From: Umezawaea tangerina | GTDB taxonomy: Bacteria; Actinomycetota; Actinomycetes; Mycobacteriales; Pseudonocardiaceae | Assembly: GCF_003002815.1 (NCBI RefSeq) | Contig: NZ_PVTF01000002.1 | Coordinates: forward strand, 186,001 to 250,000 | DNA length: 64,000 nucleotides | Direction of reading: 5' to 3' | Shown: one piece after another, positions 8,952 through 17,170 of the stretch | Position numbering within the stretch: the first letter of the stretch is position 1 | Layout: each line of letters opens with the position of its first letter | The notes under the pieces: generated by a model | What the model was told of the DNA's origin: nothing | What the model saw: the letters and a program-made list of their open reading frames with translations, nothing else | The model's database searches: none | Translations under genes and position numbers: made by a program

Positions 8952-10125
8952 GCACTCGCCTGCCCGCGGCGACCAGTGCGGTGTCCTCCTGCGGCGGGTG
9001 GACGCGGACGCACAGCACGTCGCGCAGGTGCCTTTCCAGGGAGTTGCGCCGGGACAGCGCCGGGTTGCCCAGCGCCGCGACCGCCGTCTGCACTGCCGAC
9101 ACGACCGAGCGCGCGATCGCCACCTTGAGCACGGAGAGCTGGGGCGCGACCGCCGGGTCGCCCGTCTCCAGGCGCAGCAGGGCGCCGTGCAGCAGGGTCT
9201 CGGCCTGGGCGATCTGGAGGTCGACCTCCCCCGCGACCGCCTGGATCCGCTCGGTCGTCGCGATCGGCCTGCCGAGCGCGGCGGGCACCCGCGACCGGGC
9301 GAAATCCGCGAACGCGCGGCGCGCCGCCTTGGCCACGCCGAGGTAGAGCGCCGGATGGCCGAAGCTGCCCGGTCCGGCCGCGGCCGCCGGGTCGCGGTAG
9401 ACGCCGTCGGCTCCGCGCGGGATCTCCACGAACGCGTCCGCGGGCAGCACGACGTCCTCGTACACGACGTCGTGGGTGTTGGAGGCGCGCAGCCCGAGGT
9501 GGTCCCAGGTGTCGACCCAGGTGATGCCGGGCAGGTCGCCGGGGACGACGACGTGCCCGACGCGCGGGGCGTCCGGGTCGCCGTCCGGTTCGTCGGCCAC
9601 GGCCCACACGACGTGGTAGGCCAGGGCCGTGCCACCGGTGGCGTAGGCCTTGTGGCCGTTGAGGATCCAGCCCGACGGGGTGCGCCGGACCGTCGTCCTC
9701 GGCAGGCCTCCACGGGCCGGCGCGCCGAGTTCCGGTTCCGCCCTGATCGCGTTGACCGGCGCCGGGCCGCGCACCGAGCGGGCCAGCACGTCGTCGTAGT
9801 ACGCGGTCGGCCAGTGCGCGTTCGCGGCCTGGGAGGCGTGCGCCATCAGGGTGTTCGCCACGATCAGCGCGACGGACGGGTCGCCCTCGCCCAGCGCGGT
9901 CAGGATGCGGGTCGTCTCGCGGGGACCCGCGCCCGGACCGCCGTAGCGCTGCCCGACCGTGGCCGTGAACAGGCCCGCCCGGTGCACCGCCGCCAGCCCG
10001 CGCAGGGGAACCGCGCCGCTCAGGTCGTACTCCGCGGCGGTCGCGGCCACCTCGGCCGTGACCGCCGCGAGGGCGTCGTCCGAGAGGTCCGGCACCGGGA
10101 GGGCGTGCACCGCGGTGCTCGTCAC
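8941..10125 (-). CDS. Acyl-CoA-dehydrogenase-fold flavoprotein monooxygenase (SfnB/DszC-like)
   Basis: A 394-residue protein with the acyl-CoA dehydrogenase fold: an N-terminal helical domain, a central beta domain around HKAYATGG, and a C-terminal four-helix domain. Members beside SsuD-type monooxygenases usually act as FMNH2-dependent oxygenases or desulfurisation enzymes (DszC, SfnB relatives) and not in beta-oxidation. The GTG at 10125 overlaps the TGA of the SsuD-like gene by GTGA, so the two are translationally coupled. I see no clear catalytic glutamate of the dehydrogenase type, but the sequence alone does not settle this. Reduced flavin could come from the reductase at 12519. Confidence 0.75.
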   Translation of the reverse strand: MTSTAVHALPVPDLSDDALAAVTAEVAATAAEYDLSGAVPLRGLAAVHRAGLFTATVGQRYGGPGAGPRETTRILTALGEGDPSVALIVANTLMAHASQAANAHWPTAYYDDVLARSVRGPAPVNAIRAEPELGAPARGGLPRTTVRRTPSGWILNGHKAYATGGTALAYHVVWAVADEPDGDPDAPRVGHVVVPGDLPGITWVDTWDHLGLRASNTHDVVYEDVVLPADAFVEIPRGADGVYRDPAAAAGPGSFGHPALYLGVAKAARRAFADFARSRVPAALGRPIATTERIQAVAGEVDLQIAQAETLLHGALLRLETGDPAVAPQLSVLKVAIARSVVSAVQTAVAALGNPALSRRNSLERHLRDVLCVRVHPPQEDTALVAAGRRVLTG

Positions 10126-11342
10126 GACCGGCCCGCCGTCGCGTGCCGCCGGTAGTCCTCGGCGTAGTTGCCGAGGTGCTCGGCCTGGAGCGTGCCGCGC
10201 CTGCCGGTCGCCTCGCGGTGCGCGATCTCCTGGCGCACCAGCGGAAGCACGTGCCTGCCGTAGTCGACGGCGTCCGCGAGCGTGTCGTAGCCCCGGATGC
10301 TCACCAGGTCCGCGCCGTGGTCGACGTAGTCGAGGATCGCGGCCGCCACGGTCTCCGGCGAGCCCACCAGCGCCGTCGACGCGCCGCCGGCGTTGGTGAC
10401 GGCGGCGGTCCTCGTCCACAGCGCCCGGTCGTAGAGATCGGACTTCTCGGCGAACGACAACGCACGCTGCGAGCCGACGTTCTGCGGCGTTCCCGGCTGC
10501 TGGAGGCGCTGCTTGCCGTAGGCGGCCTTGCCGAACGTGTCGGCGATCTTCTCGACGTACTCGTGCGCCTTGCGCCACGCCAGCTCGTCGGTCGCCGCGA
10601 TGATCGGCCGGAACGTCACCCAGATCCGGGGCAGCGTCGTGCGGCCCGCGGCACGGGCGATCGCGTGGACGCGGTCGATCTCGCCGCGCAGGTCGTCCAG
10701 CGGCTCGCCCCAGAAGCTGAAGACGTCGGCCTTCTCGCCGCCGACCCGGAACGCCTCGTCGGACTGGCCGCCGATGGAGATCGGGATGGGCGAGCCGTGG
10801 GGCGCGAAGCCGGGGCCGAAGTCGTCGAACCTGTAGAACTCGCCCTCGTGGCTGAACGGCGCGGGCTCGGTCCAGGCGCGCCGCAGCAGGTCGATGTACT
10901 CCGACGTGCGGGCGTAGCGGCGGTCCTTGGGGAGGTAGTCGCCCTGGCGGGCCTGCTCGGCGTCGCTGCCGCCGGAGATCAGGTGGACGACCGCCCGGCC
11001 CTCGGTCAGCTGGTCGAGGGTGGCCAGCTTCTGTGCGCCCACCAACGGGAACGTCGTGTTCGGGCGCAGGGCGACGATCGGCTTGATCCGCTCGGTGAGC
11101 TGGCCGACGGCGGAGGCGACGACGAACGAGTCGGCGGTACCGGAGCCGTAGGGCAGCAGCGTGTAGTCGTAGCCCCCGTCCTCGAGGGAGCGGACGTACT
11201 CGCGGAAGTACCCGAGGTCGATGCCGCAGGTCGGGATCGGGTTCAGCTCGGTCGACGGGTTCAGGTGCGACAGGCTGATGAACTCCACCTTCCGCGAGGC
11301 CGTCTCGGGGATCTTCTGGTCGAACTCGGGTGCGCTGGTCAC
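10122..11342 (-). CDS. FMNH2-dependent monooxygenase, SsuD/NtaA-like LLM family
   Basis: A 406-residue luciferase-like monooxygenase. The segments EFISLSHLNPSTE, YTLLPYGSGTADSFVVAS and LISGGSDAEQARQGDYLPKD, and a DDLRGEIDRVHAIA region, are typical of the alkanesulfonate/nitrilotriacetate/dibenzothiophene-sulfone group. These enzymes use reduced FMN and O2 to break C-S or C-N bonds. I place the start at the GTG at 11342. The promoter's -10 box ends 7 bases upstream, so the messenger probably begins at or very near this codon and is leaderless. An ATG at 11384 would lie inside the promoter. It forms a two-gene operon with the acyl-CoA-dehydrogenase-like gene. Confidence 0.85.
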   Translation of the reverse strand: MTSAPEFDQKIPETASRKVEFISLSHLNPSTELNPIPTCGIDLGYFREYVRSLEDGGYDYTLLPYGSGTADSFVVASAVGQLTERIKPIVALRPNTTFPLVGAQKLATLDQLTEGRAVVHLISGGSDAEQARQGDYLPKDRRYARTSEYIDLLRRAWTEPAPFSHEGEFYRFDDFGPGFAPHGSPIPISIGGQSDEAFRVGGEKADVFSFWGEPLDDLRGEIDRVHAIARAAGRTTLPRIWVTFRPIIAATDELAWRKAHEYVEKIADTFGKAAYGKQRLQQPGTPQNVGSQRALSFAEKSDLYDRALWTRTAAVTNAGGASTALVGSPETVAAAILDYVDHGADLVSIRGYDTLADAVDYGRHVLPLVRQEIAHREATGRRGTLQAEHLGNYAEDYRRHATAGRS

Positions 11343-11348
11343 GCACCG

Positions 11349-11403
11349 AACGTAGGTCGGCGGTCCGAGGGGCGTCCAAGACAAGTGTGTGATGGATTCC
11401 GAT
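11349..11403 (-). promoter_or_regulatory. Promoter and operator-like element of the SsuD-like operon
   Basis: On the minus strand there is a TTGGAC -35 (complement of 11374-11379), a 19-bp spacer and a TACGTT -10 (complement of 11349-11354). The inverted element ATGGATTCCGAT at 11392-11403 sits 11 bp beyond the -35. The layout is the same as at 6537-6591 and 12403-12457. The -10 lies so close to the GTG at 11342 that a leaderless transcript is expected. Confidence 0.65.
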
Positions 11404-11424
11404 AGGTCCGCGTTGTGGACGGGG

Positions 11425-12309
11425 TCAGGCGCCCTGGGCCGGGACGAGCTGCAGGTGCGGGCGCTGCTCGAAGAAGTCCACGCCCGCCGTGAGCGCGGTC
11501 CGCTCGACGTCGGCCGACAGGCCTCGCCGGGCCACCATCCGCAGGTGGGTCGTGCCCGCCTCGGGCAGGTCGCCGCACACGGCCAGCCCCGGCGGGCGGC
11601 CGCCCGCGCTCGGCAGCAGCGCCACGCCCAGCCCCGCCCGGACCCCGGCGAGCACGCCCTCCAGCGTCGTGGACTGCGCGGTGACCTCCACGTGGTGGCC
11701 CTCGCCGGTGAGAATCGACAGCGCCCGCTCGCGCAGGCCGCACGGCTCCTCGAACGCGACCAGCGGCCACGTCCGGGCGGGCTCGGGCGGCCGCCATCCC
11801 CGTGCGGCGTACCAGACCAGCGGCAGCCGTCCGACGAGGTGGCCCGCGCCGTGGCCGCTGGGGTCGAGGACGAACGCGAAGTCCACCACGCCCTTGGTCA
11901 CGGCCTCGGCGAGCTGGGTGGACCGGCCGATCTCGAAGCGGGTGGAGCAGTCGGGGAACGCCGCCTGCAACGCGCGGATCATCTCCGGCAGGATCTGCTG
12001 GGCGCTGTGCTCGGTCGAGCCGACCACGATCGTCCGGTCCCGCTCCGCCTCCAGCCGGTGCAGCGACGCGTCGTGCACGCCGATGATCCGGCGCGCCTCG
12101 GCCAGCACCCGCTCGCCCTCGTGGGTGAAGCGCATGTTCCGGCCGTCCCGCTCGAACAGCTTGCGCTTGAGGCCGCGTTCGAGCAGCCGGACGTGCTGGC
12201 TCAGCGCGGGCTGGCTGATGTGCCGCACGGCGGCGGCCTTGCTGAACCCGCCGCACTCGGCGATCGCGATCAGCGTGCGCAGGTGTTCGAGGTCCAACGA
12301 GGTGGTCAT
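11425..12309 (-). CDS. LysR-family transcriptional regulator
   Basis: A 294-residue LysR regulator. Residues about 7-65 form the winged helix-turn-helix (LEHLRTLIAIAECGGFSKAA...ISQPALSQHVRLLE), followed by a linker helix and a periplasmic-binding-like effector domain (IVVGSTEHSAQQILPEM...). It lies between the SsuD-like operon and the flavin reductase gene. The LysR-like element shared by three promoters in this block makes it the obvious local regulator of the uptake operon, the monooxygenase operon and the reductase. CysB/Cbl-type proteins play this part in sulfur limitation elsewhere. The inducer here is unknown. Its own upstream region lacks the shared element. Confidence 0.88.
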   Translation of the reverse strand: MTTSLDLEHLRTLIAIAECGGFSKAAAVRHISQPALSQHVRLLERGLKRKLFERDGRNMRFTHEGERVLAEARRIIGVHDASLHRLEAERDRTIVVGSTEHSAQQILPEMIRALQAAFPDCSTRFEIGRSTQLAEAVTKGVVDFAFVLDPSGHGAGHLVGRLPLVWYAARGWRPPEPARTWPLVAFEEPCGLRERALSILTGEGHHVEVTAQSTTLEGVLAGVRAGLGVALLPSAGGRPPGLAVCGDLPEAGTTHLRMVARRGLSADVERTALTAGVDFFEQRPHLQLVPAQGA

Positions 12310-12402
12310 GGACCGATTAGAGCCGACCGGAGGGGTGTCCGAGGAGCCCGACCGCCATGTGGGAACCCCGCCCGCCCCCTTGCCAACCCATCACACTCCC
12401 GC

Positions 12403-12457
12403 ATGGGAAGCCATCGGGAATGGCACTTGGACGGGCCCGCGCGGAGCGGGCGAGGCT
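12403..12457 (+). promoter_or_regulatory. Promoter and operator-like element of the flavin reductase gene
   Basis: An ATGGGAAGCCAT element at 12403-12414 is followed by TTGGAC at 12427-12432 and, 19 bp later, a weak -10 (GAGGCT, 12452-12457). Spacing and orientation relative to the -35 match the two minus-strand promoters of the block exactly. The -10 is the poorest of the three, which suggests dependence on an activator. Confidence 0.55.
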
Positions 12458-12518
12458 GGACACCTCGACCACGACCCGTCGCGGCCGGGATCGGACCGCT
12501 GCTCGGAAGGAGTGCGAG

Positions 12519-13034
12519 ATGAGCCGTCACGCCGACCTGGTCCCCGCGATCGGGGGTGGTCTCGACCCCACCGGGCTGCGCGCCGCCTTCGGCGCCTTCC
12601 CCAGCGGTGTCGTCGCCGTCGCGGCGCGCGTCGACGGCGAGGTGGTGGGACTGGCGGCCAGCTCGTTCACCTCGGTGTCGCTGGACCCGCCGCTGGTGTC
12701 CTTCTCCATCGCCACCACGTCCCGGACGTGGCCCGTCCTGCGCCGCGCCGACCACCTGGGCGTGACCGTCCTGGCCGACCACCACGACACCGTGGCCCGC
12801 CGGCTCGCGGGCCGCGCCGACGTCCGCTTCCACGGCCTCGACCTGGCCGTCGGCGACAGCGGCGCGGTCACCCTGTCCGACGGCGTCGCCTGGTTCGACA
12901 CCACGATCCACCACCACGTCGAGGCGGGCGACCACACCATCGTCCTGCTGCGCCTGCACACCGCCGCCCACACCGACCGCTCCCGGCCGCTGGTGTTCCA
13001 CCGCGGCCGCTTCGGCCTGGACCGCCCGGCCTGA
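12519..13034 (+). CDS. Flavin reductase domain protein (FMN reductase component)
   Basis: A 171-residue protein of the flavin-reductase-like (HpaC/DIM6-NTAB) family. The opening LRAAFGAFPSGVVAVAA and the run SFTSVSLDPPLVSFSIATTS are the conserved flavin-binding block, and a VVDGEV-type beta hairpin and HHHVEAGDH follow. Such proteins reduce free FMN with NAD(P)H and hand it to two-component monooxygenases. Here the likely clients are the two LLM monooxygenases and the acyl-CoA-dehydrogenase-like protein in the same block. A GGAAGGAG site lies about 6 bases before the ATG at 12519. Its promoter carries the element shared with both monooxygenase operons, which supports a common regulon. Confidence 0.88.
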   Translation: MSRHADLVPAIGGGLDPTGLRAAFGAFPSGVVAVAARVDGEVVGLAASSFTSVSLDPPLVSFSIATTSRTWPVLRRADHLGVTVLADHHDTVARRLAGRADVRFHGLDLAVGDSGAVTLSDGVAWFDTTIHHHVEAGDHTIVLLRLHTAAHTDRSRPLVFHRGRFGLDRPA

Positions 13035-13038
13035 GGTC

Positions 13039-13068
13039 CGGGGGTGGTGGCGGCGACCACCACCCCCG
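13039..13068. terminator. Bidirectional hairpin terminator
   Basis: A perfect 12-bp stem (13039-13050 with 13057-13068) encloses a 6-base loop between two convergent genes, the flavin reductase (stop 13034) and the ATP-grasp gene (stop 13077). There is no T-tract on either side, as is usual in GC-rich actinomycetes. Confidence 0.75.
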
Positions 13069-13076
13069 ACTCGGGG

Positions 13077-14363
13077 TCAGGCCTGGTCGAGGGGCCGGAC
13101 CTCGAGGTGGAGCTGGGAGAGCACCTCGTCGGCGATGTGCTGGATGCCCGCCGGGTGGTTCTCCGGGTCGTACGGGCCCCAGACCGACAGCAGGCCGCAG
13201 ATGTCGAAACCGTGCGGGGCCGAGCGGACGGTGTCACCGCGCTTGGCGAGCGCGTAGTACTCCCGGAACGACGGCGAGTACCGGGCGTCGCCCGCCCAGT
13301 TCTCCTCCACCACACCGTCGCGGTAGACGAACTTGATGCACGTCGCCAGCCTGCCGGGGTGGCGCTGCTCGGCCAGCGCCGTGGCGGTGGCGGCCTCGCC
13401 GAACGCCGCGAGCAGGAACAGCTCCACGAGGTCGACGGCGTGGACGTCGCGCACGTGGCGGTAGACGTGGCCGCCGCTGATGCGGGTGCTGAACTCCACG
13501 ATCCGGTAACCGCCGTCGGCGGCCTGGCGGAACTCGGCGTTGAGCAGCGCGACCCGCACGTCGAGCGAGCGGGCCAGGTCCTCCATGACGGCGGTGATCT
13601 CGGCCTCCACCGCGGGGTCGCCGTGCGGGAGGACGTAGAGGTCCTCCTCGAACCACGGCGGGTGCGGCAGCTGCTTGGTGTTCACGCCGCCGAGGTGGAA
13701 CCTGCCGTCGACCACGACGCCGTCGCAGGTGACCTCGCGGCCGGGCAGGTACTCCTCGACCAGCGCCCACTTCTCCGGCACGGAGTCGTAGAAGTTGCCG
13801 TCGCCGGAGGCCGCCAGCGCGGCGATCCCGTCGAGCACCTCGGGGATCCGGGCGGGGTCCCGCACGAGCTCGACGTGGGTGCTGCTTGCGCCGCGGCTGG
13901 GCTTCACGATGCACGGCAGCCCGAGCGGCGCGACCAGGGCCGGGTCGACGTCGCGGTCGCCGACCTCGACGAACGCGGGCGACGGCAGCCCGTGGGCGGC
14001 CAGGTGCGCGCGTTGCAGCGTCTTGTCCCGCGCGGTCGCGTCGGCCTCGGGACGGCTCCACGCCACGCCGTGCGCGGCGTTGGCCAGGCCGACGGCGACG
14101 ATGTCGGTCTCCTGGAACGTGACCGCGAGCTCGGACCCGGTCTCCCGCAGCGCGGCCACCACGTGGTCGGCGAACGCGTCGGTGGACAGCCCGGTGCCGA
14201 TGAGCCGCACGGTCGCGTACCGCGGGTCCTCGCGCGCCGCCTTGTCCTCGGTCACCAGGTGGATGGTCAGCCCCAGCCGGAACATCGTGTCCACGTGGTC
14301 GTACCTGATCTGCAACCCGGTCCGCATGGCCAGCACCACGTGGCGGTCGACCAGAGACGTCAT
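13077..14363 (-). CDS. ATP-grasp ligase (first of two in the cluster)
   Basis: A 428-residue ATP-grasp domain protein of the biotin-carboxylase/carbamoyl-phosphate-synthase-like L-amino-acid ligase class. Visible features are a Rossmann-like N-terminal domain, a central lysine block (PCIVKPSRGASS), EEYLPGREVTCDG, and a C-terminal metal-binding block (NAEFRQ...YRIVEFSTRISGG) with the expected Glu and Asn/Arg residues. Such enzymes activate a carboxylate as acyl phosphate and join it to an amine. The ATG at 14363 overlaps the exporter stop by ATGA, making this the last gene of a five-gene minus-strand operon. With a second ATP-grasp gene two positions upstream, formation of a di- or tripeptide-like product is plausible. 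The substrate is not identifiable. Confidence 0.82.
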   Translation of the reverse strand: MTSLVDRHVVLAMRTGLQIRYDHVDTMFRLGLTIHLVTEDKAAREDPRYATVRLIGTGLSTDAFADHVVAALRETGSELAVTFQETDIVAVGLANAAHGVAWSRPEADATARDKTLQRAHLAAHGLPSPAFVEVGDRDVDPALVAPLGLPCIVKPSRGASSTHVELVRDPARIPEVLDGIAALAASGDGNFYDSVPEKWALVEEYLPGREVTCDGVVVDGRFHLGGVNTKQLPHPPWFEEDLYVLPHGDPAVEAEITAVMEDLARSLDVRVALLNAEFRQAADGGYRIVEFSTRISGGHVYRHVRDVHAVDLVELFLLAAFGEAATATALAEQRHPGRLATCIKFVYRDGVVEENWAGDARYSPSFREYYALAKRGDTVRSAPHGFDICGLLSVWGPYDPENHPAGIQHIADEVLSQLHLEVRPLDQA

Positions 14364-15556
14364 CTCCACACCTTCCAGATCATGAGGATTCCGGCGCACA
14401 CGACGACGGTGACGACGGCGATGCCCCACCACAGGCCCGACGGGCTCAGCGCGTAGACGGCGGTGCCGAGCGCGGGCCCGAGGGTGAAGCCGAGGCTCTG
14501 GCAGGTGGCGAGCATGCCCTGGTAGCGCCCGGTGGCCCCCGGCGGCGAGAGCTCGGCCACGGCGGCGTTGGCCACCGGGGCGAACACCATCTCGCCGATG
14601 GTGAACACGACGAACGCGGGCACCACGAGGATCGCGACCCCGCCGAGCCCGGCGACCACCAGACCGGCCGACATCAGCACGATGCCCGCGACCACCGGCA
14701 CCCGCCACGGCAGCTTGCGCGTCACCGAGCTGATCGGCAGCTCGCCGACGATCACCAGGAACCCGTTGAGCGCCAGCAGGAGCCCGTAGAAGCTGGCCGG
14801 GCTGCCCGCCTCGGTCAGCTGCAGCGGCATGGTCGACATGTGCTGCGCGTAGATCGAGGCGACCACGAACAGCAGCAGGCACAGCAGCACCACGCCCCGG
14901 TGGCCCCGGATCGGGACGTCGGGGGCGCCCGGTTCCGGTTGCGCGGCAACGGGTTCCGGTGCCGTCCCGCGCCCGCGCAGGCCGAGCAGGATGACCAGCC
15001 CGCACGCCGCGCAGGTGGCGGCGTCGACCAGGAACAGCGCGGTGTAGGAGCGGGTCGCGACCAGACCGGCGATCAACGGTCCGAGCGCGGCGCCGACGTT
15101 GAGCGCCAGCCGGAAGAACGCGAAGACCGGCACCCGGTCGACCGGGTCGCTGTTGCGCACCAGCAGCGCCGACGCGGCCGGGACGTAGGACTGGCCGAAG
15201 AACCCGACCAGGCACACCGCCACCACGACGAGCGCGCTGCTCGGTGCCACCGCCAGCAGCGCCAACGACGCGGCGGAGCCGGTCATCGACGTCACCAGCG
15301 ACCCGCGGTGGCCCACCCGGTCGGCCAGCCACCCGCCGCCGAGCGAGCCCGCCATGCCCGCGGCGCCGATGGCGACGAGCACGAGGGGCAGCTCGGCGGC
15401 GGTGAACCCGCGGTCGACGAGGAACAGCGTGGCGAACGTGGAGAAGAACGACCCGACCCGGTTGACGAAGACCCCGACGATCAGGATCCACACCGGGGCG
15501 GGCGCCCCCATGACCACTGCGAGCACGGACCGCGGCTTGGTGACCGGAAGCGTCAT
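14360..15556 (-). CDS. MFS transporter (first of two)
   Basis: A 398-residue major facilitator protein with about twelve hydrophobic segments and a central hydrophilic loop near residue 190-210. The loop 2-3 motif GGGWLADRVGHRGSL (about residues 68-82) is the usual MFS motif A. The ATG at 15556 and the TGA at 14360 each overlap a neighbouring ATP-grasp gene by four bases. This tight coupling with biosynthetic enzymes suggests export of, and self-protection from, the cluster product. The family includes both drug efflux and uptake proteins, so direction is inferred from context. Confidence 0.88.
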   Translation of the reverse strand: MTLPVTKPRSVLAVVMGAPAPVWILIVGVFVNRVGSFFSTFATLFLVDRGFTAAELPLVLVAIGAAGMAGSLGGGWLADRVGHRGSLVTSMTGSAASLALLAVAPSSALVVVAVCLVGFFGQSYVPAASALLVRNSDPVDRVPVFAFFRLALNVGAALGPLIAGLVATRSYTALFLVDAATCAACGLVILLGLRGRGTAPEPVAAQPEPGAPDVPIRGHRGVVLLCLLLFVVASIYAQHMSTMPLQLTEAGSPASFYGLLLALNGFLVIVGELPISSVTRKLPWRVPVVAGIVLMSAGLVVAGLGGVAILVVPAFVVFTIGEMVFAPVANAAVAELSPPGATGRYQGMLATCQSLGFTLGPALGTAVYALSPSGLWWGIAVVTVVVCAGILMIWKVWR

Positions 15557-16785
15557 CGGGCGGTCCCCGCCACGGCCAGCTCGTCGGCGTCGACCTCGAC
15601 GCCCGAGGAGATCTCCAGCGCGGCGTCGAGCGCGGCCTCCCGGCTGCCCCCGGTCACGACCACGACGGCCAGCCGCGACAGGTACCCGCGCGGCGGGAGC
15701 AGCAGCTCGGCACCCGCGGTGCCCAGCACCGCGAACGAGTCCAGCTCCGGGCGCTCCGCCAGCGCGGCGGGCAGCGCGACGCCGTTGAGCCGGACGTCGG
15801 TCGCCGGGTAGAGGAACCGCACCGCGGCGGACCCCAGGTCCCGGCGGTCGACCGCGGGCACGACGCCCAGCGCGATGTCGGCCGCCGCGGACGCCAGGTC
15901 CACCCCGTGCGCCAGCAGGCCGAGGTAGGGGATCAGGTCGCCGCCGAGCCGGGCGTTCAGCTCGATGATCCTCGGCCCGTCCGGGCCGAGCCTGACCTCG
16001 GTGTGCGTGACGACGTCGTCCAGGCCCGCCAAGGCGTGCGCCCGGCGGACCAGGTCGTGCACCTCCGGCGGTGCCAGGGCGTCCGGCGCGGGCACGACGT
16101 GGCCGATCTCCTCGAAGTACGGGGCGAGTCCCGTCTGCTTCTCGGCCACCACCAGCGGCGTGGTCACGCCGCCGAAGGTCACCGAGTCCACGCTGATCTC
16201 GGGGCCGTCCACGTACTCCTCGATCAGCACCCCGTCGTAGCGGGACCTGACGACCCCCACCCTGGCCGAGGTGGCGACCTCGAACGCCGCGTCGACCTCG
16301 TCGTCGGTGGTGACCATCGCGACGCCCGCGCTGCCGCCGAGCGCCCTCGGCTTGAACACCGCGGGCAGCCCCACCGACCTGAGCACCTCGCGCGCCTGCT
16401 CGGGCGTCTCCGCCACGCCGAAGCGGATCGGCGCGAGCCCGGACTCCTGTTGCAGGGCGCGGAAAGCGCTCTTGTCCTTGACGGCGCGCACGGCGTCGAC
16501 GCCGGGACCGCGGAAGCCGAGCTCCGCGGTCAGCCGGGCGGTCAGCTCCACGTAGCGCTCGTCGTAGGTGAGCAGCCCGTCGGCCGGGACGCCGCGCACC
16601 GCCGCCAGCACGGACTCGTGGTCGGAGAGGTCCACCAGCAGCGAGTCCGCGCAGTAGGCGGCCTCCCACCGGGGTGGCGCGTCCGACACCAGGACGACGT
16701 CGGCCTTGCGGGAGATGGCGCGCAGCGCGTACTCGCGGAACGCGGCGCCCCCGCTGCCGATCAGGACCAAGCGCTTGTTCGTCAC
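15553..16785 (-). CDS. ATP-grasp ligase (second of two in the cluster)
   Basis: A 410-residue ATP-grasp protein, clearly different in sequence from the one at 13077. The N-terminus (KRLVLIGSGGAAFREYALRA) is a Rossmann-like preATP-grasp domain. The ATP-binding core has PAVFKPRALGGSAGVAMV, LIEEYVDGPEISVDSV and a C-terminal THTEVRLGPDGPRIIELNARLGGD block, with the metal-binding Glu and Asn. This matches the L-amino-acid ligase/carboxylate-amine ligase group. The start is the GTG at 16785, overlapping the cupin stop by GTGA. Two different ATP-grasp ligases in one operon suggest two successive amide-forming steps. Confidence 0.85.
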   Translation of the reverse strand: MTNKRLVLIGSGGAAFREYALRAISRKADVVLVSDAPPRWEAAYCADSLLVDLSDHESVLAAVRGVPADGLLTYDERYVELTARLTAELGFRGPGVDAVRAVKDKSAFRALQQESGLAPIRFGVAETPEQAREVLRSVGLPAVFKPRALGGSAGVAMVTTDDEVDAAFEVATSARVGVVRSRYDGVLIEEYVDGPEISVDSVTFGGVTTPLVVAEKQTGLAPYFEEIGHVVPAPDALAPPEVHDLVRRAHALAGLDDVVTHTEVRLGPDGPRIIELNARLGGDLIPYLGLLAHGVDLASAAADIALGVVPAVDRRDLGSAAVRFLYPATDVRLNGVALPAALAERPELDSFAVLGTAGAELLLPPRGYLSRLAVVVVTGGSREAALDAALEISSGVEVDADELAVAGTAR

Positions 16786-17141
16786 GTCGCCGGGTGCTCC
16801 GCTTCGGGCAGGAAGGTGGTCTCGGCGGTCCGGCCCGCTTCCGGCGCGATCAGGTAGACGCAGCCGCCCTCGCCCGCGGTCGAGCCGTGGACGGTGTTCG
16901 CGGGCAGCTGGAGCTTCGAGTTGGGGCCGCACGCGTGCCGGTGCACCTCCCCGTCCTGCAGCCAGAAGACGTTGAGCACCCCGTCGACCACGAACAACGT
17001 CTCGTCGATGCTGTGCCGGTGCCAGTCGTGGGTCTTGCCCTCCTGGTCGTGCTGCACCTCGAAACTGCCCTGCGCGGGCAGGAATGCGTTGATCCGGTCG
17101 GTGAGCGGGGCTTCTGGCTCGATGGTGATGGTGGGTGACAT
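16782..17141 (-). CDS. Small single-domain cupin
   Basis: A 119-residue single-domain cupin. The metal-binding motif 1 is HDWHRHSIDE followed by LFVVDG, giving His-x-His and a Glu in the usual order. Motif 2 has PANTVHG with the final His. All four classic metal ligands therefore appear present, so an Fe, Mn or Zn enzyme is possible. It sits between the YqcI-like gene and an ATP-grasp gene and overlaps the latter by GTGA. Cupins in comparable clusters act as dioxygenases, isomerases or N-N bond-forming enzymes. Nothing here distinguishes these. Confidence 0.78.
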   Translation of the reverse strand: MSPTITIEPEAPLTDRINAFLPAQGSFEVQHDQEGKTHDWHRHSIDETLFVVDGVLNVFWLQDGEVHRHACGPNSKLQLPANTVHGSTAGEGGCVYLIAPEAGRTAETTFLPEAEHPAT

Positions 17142-17170
17142 GCCTGTCTCCTCGGTGCCGGGAACGGGAA

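Noticed and set aside
11343-11384. ATG at 11384 as start of the SsuD-like gene
   Set aside because: It lies upstream of the -10 box, so the messenger would not contain it.
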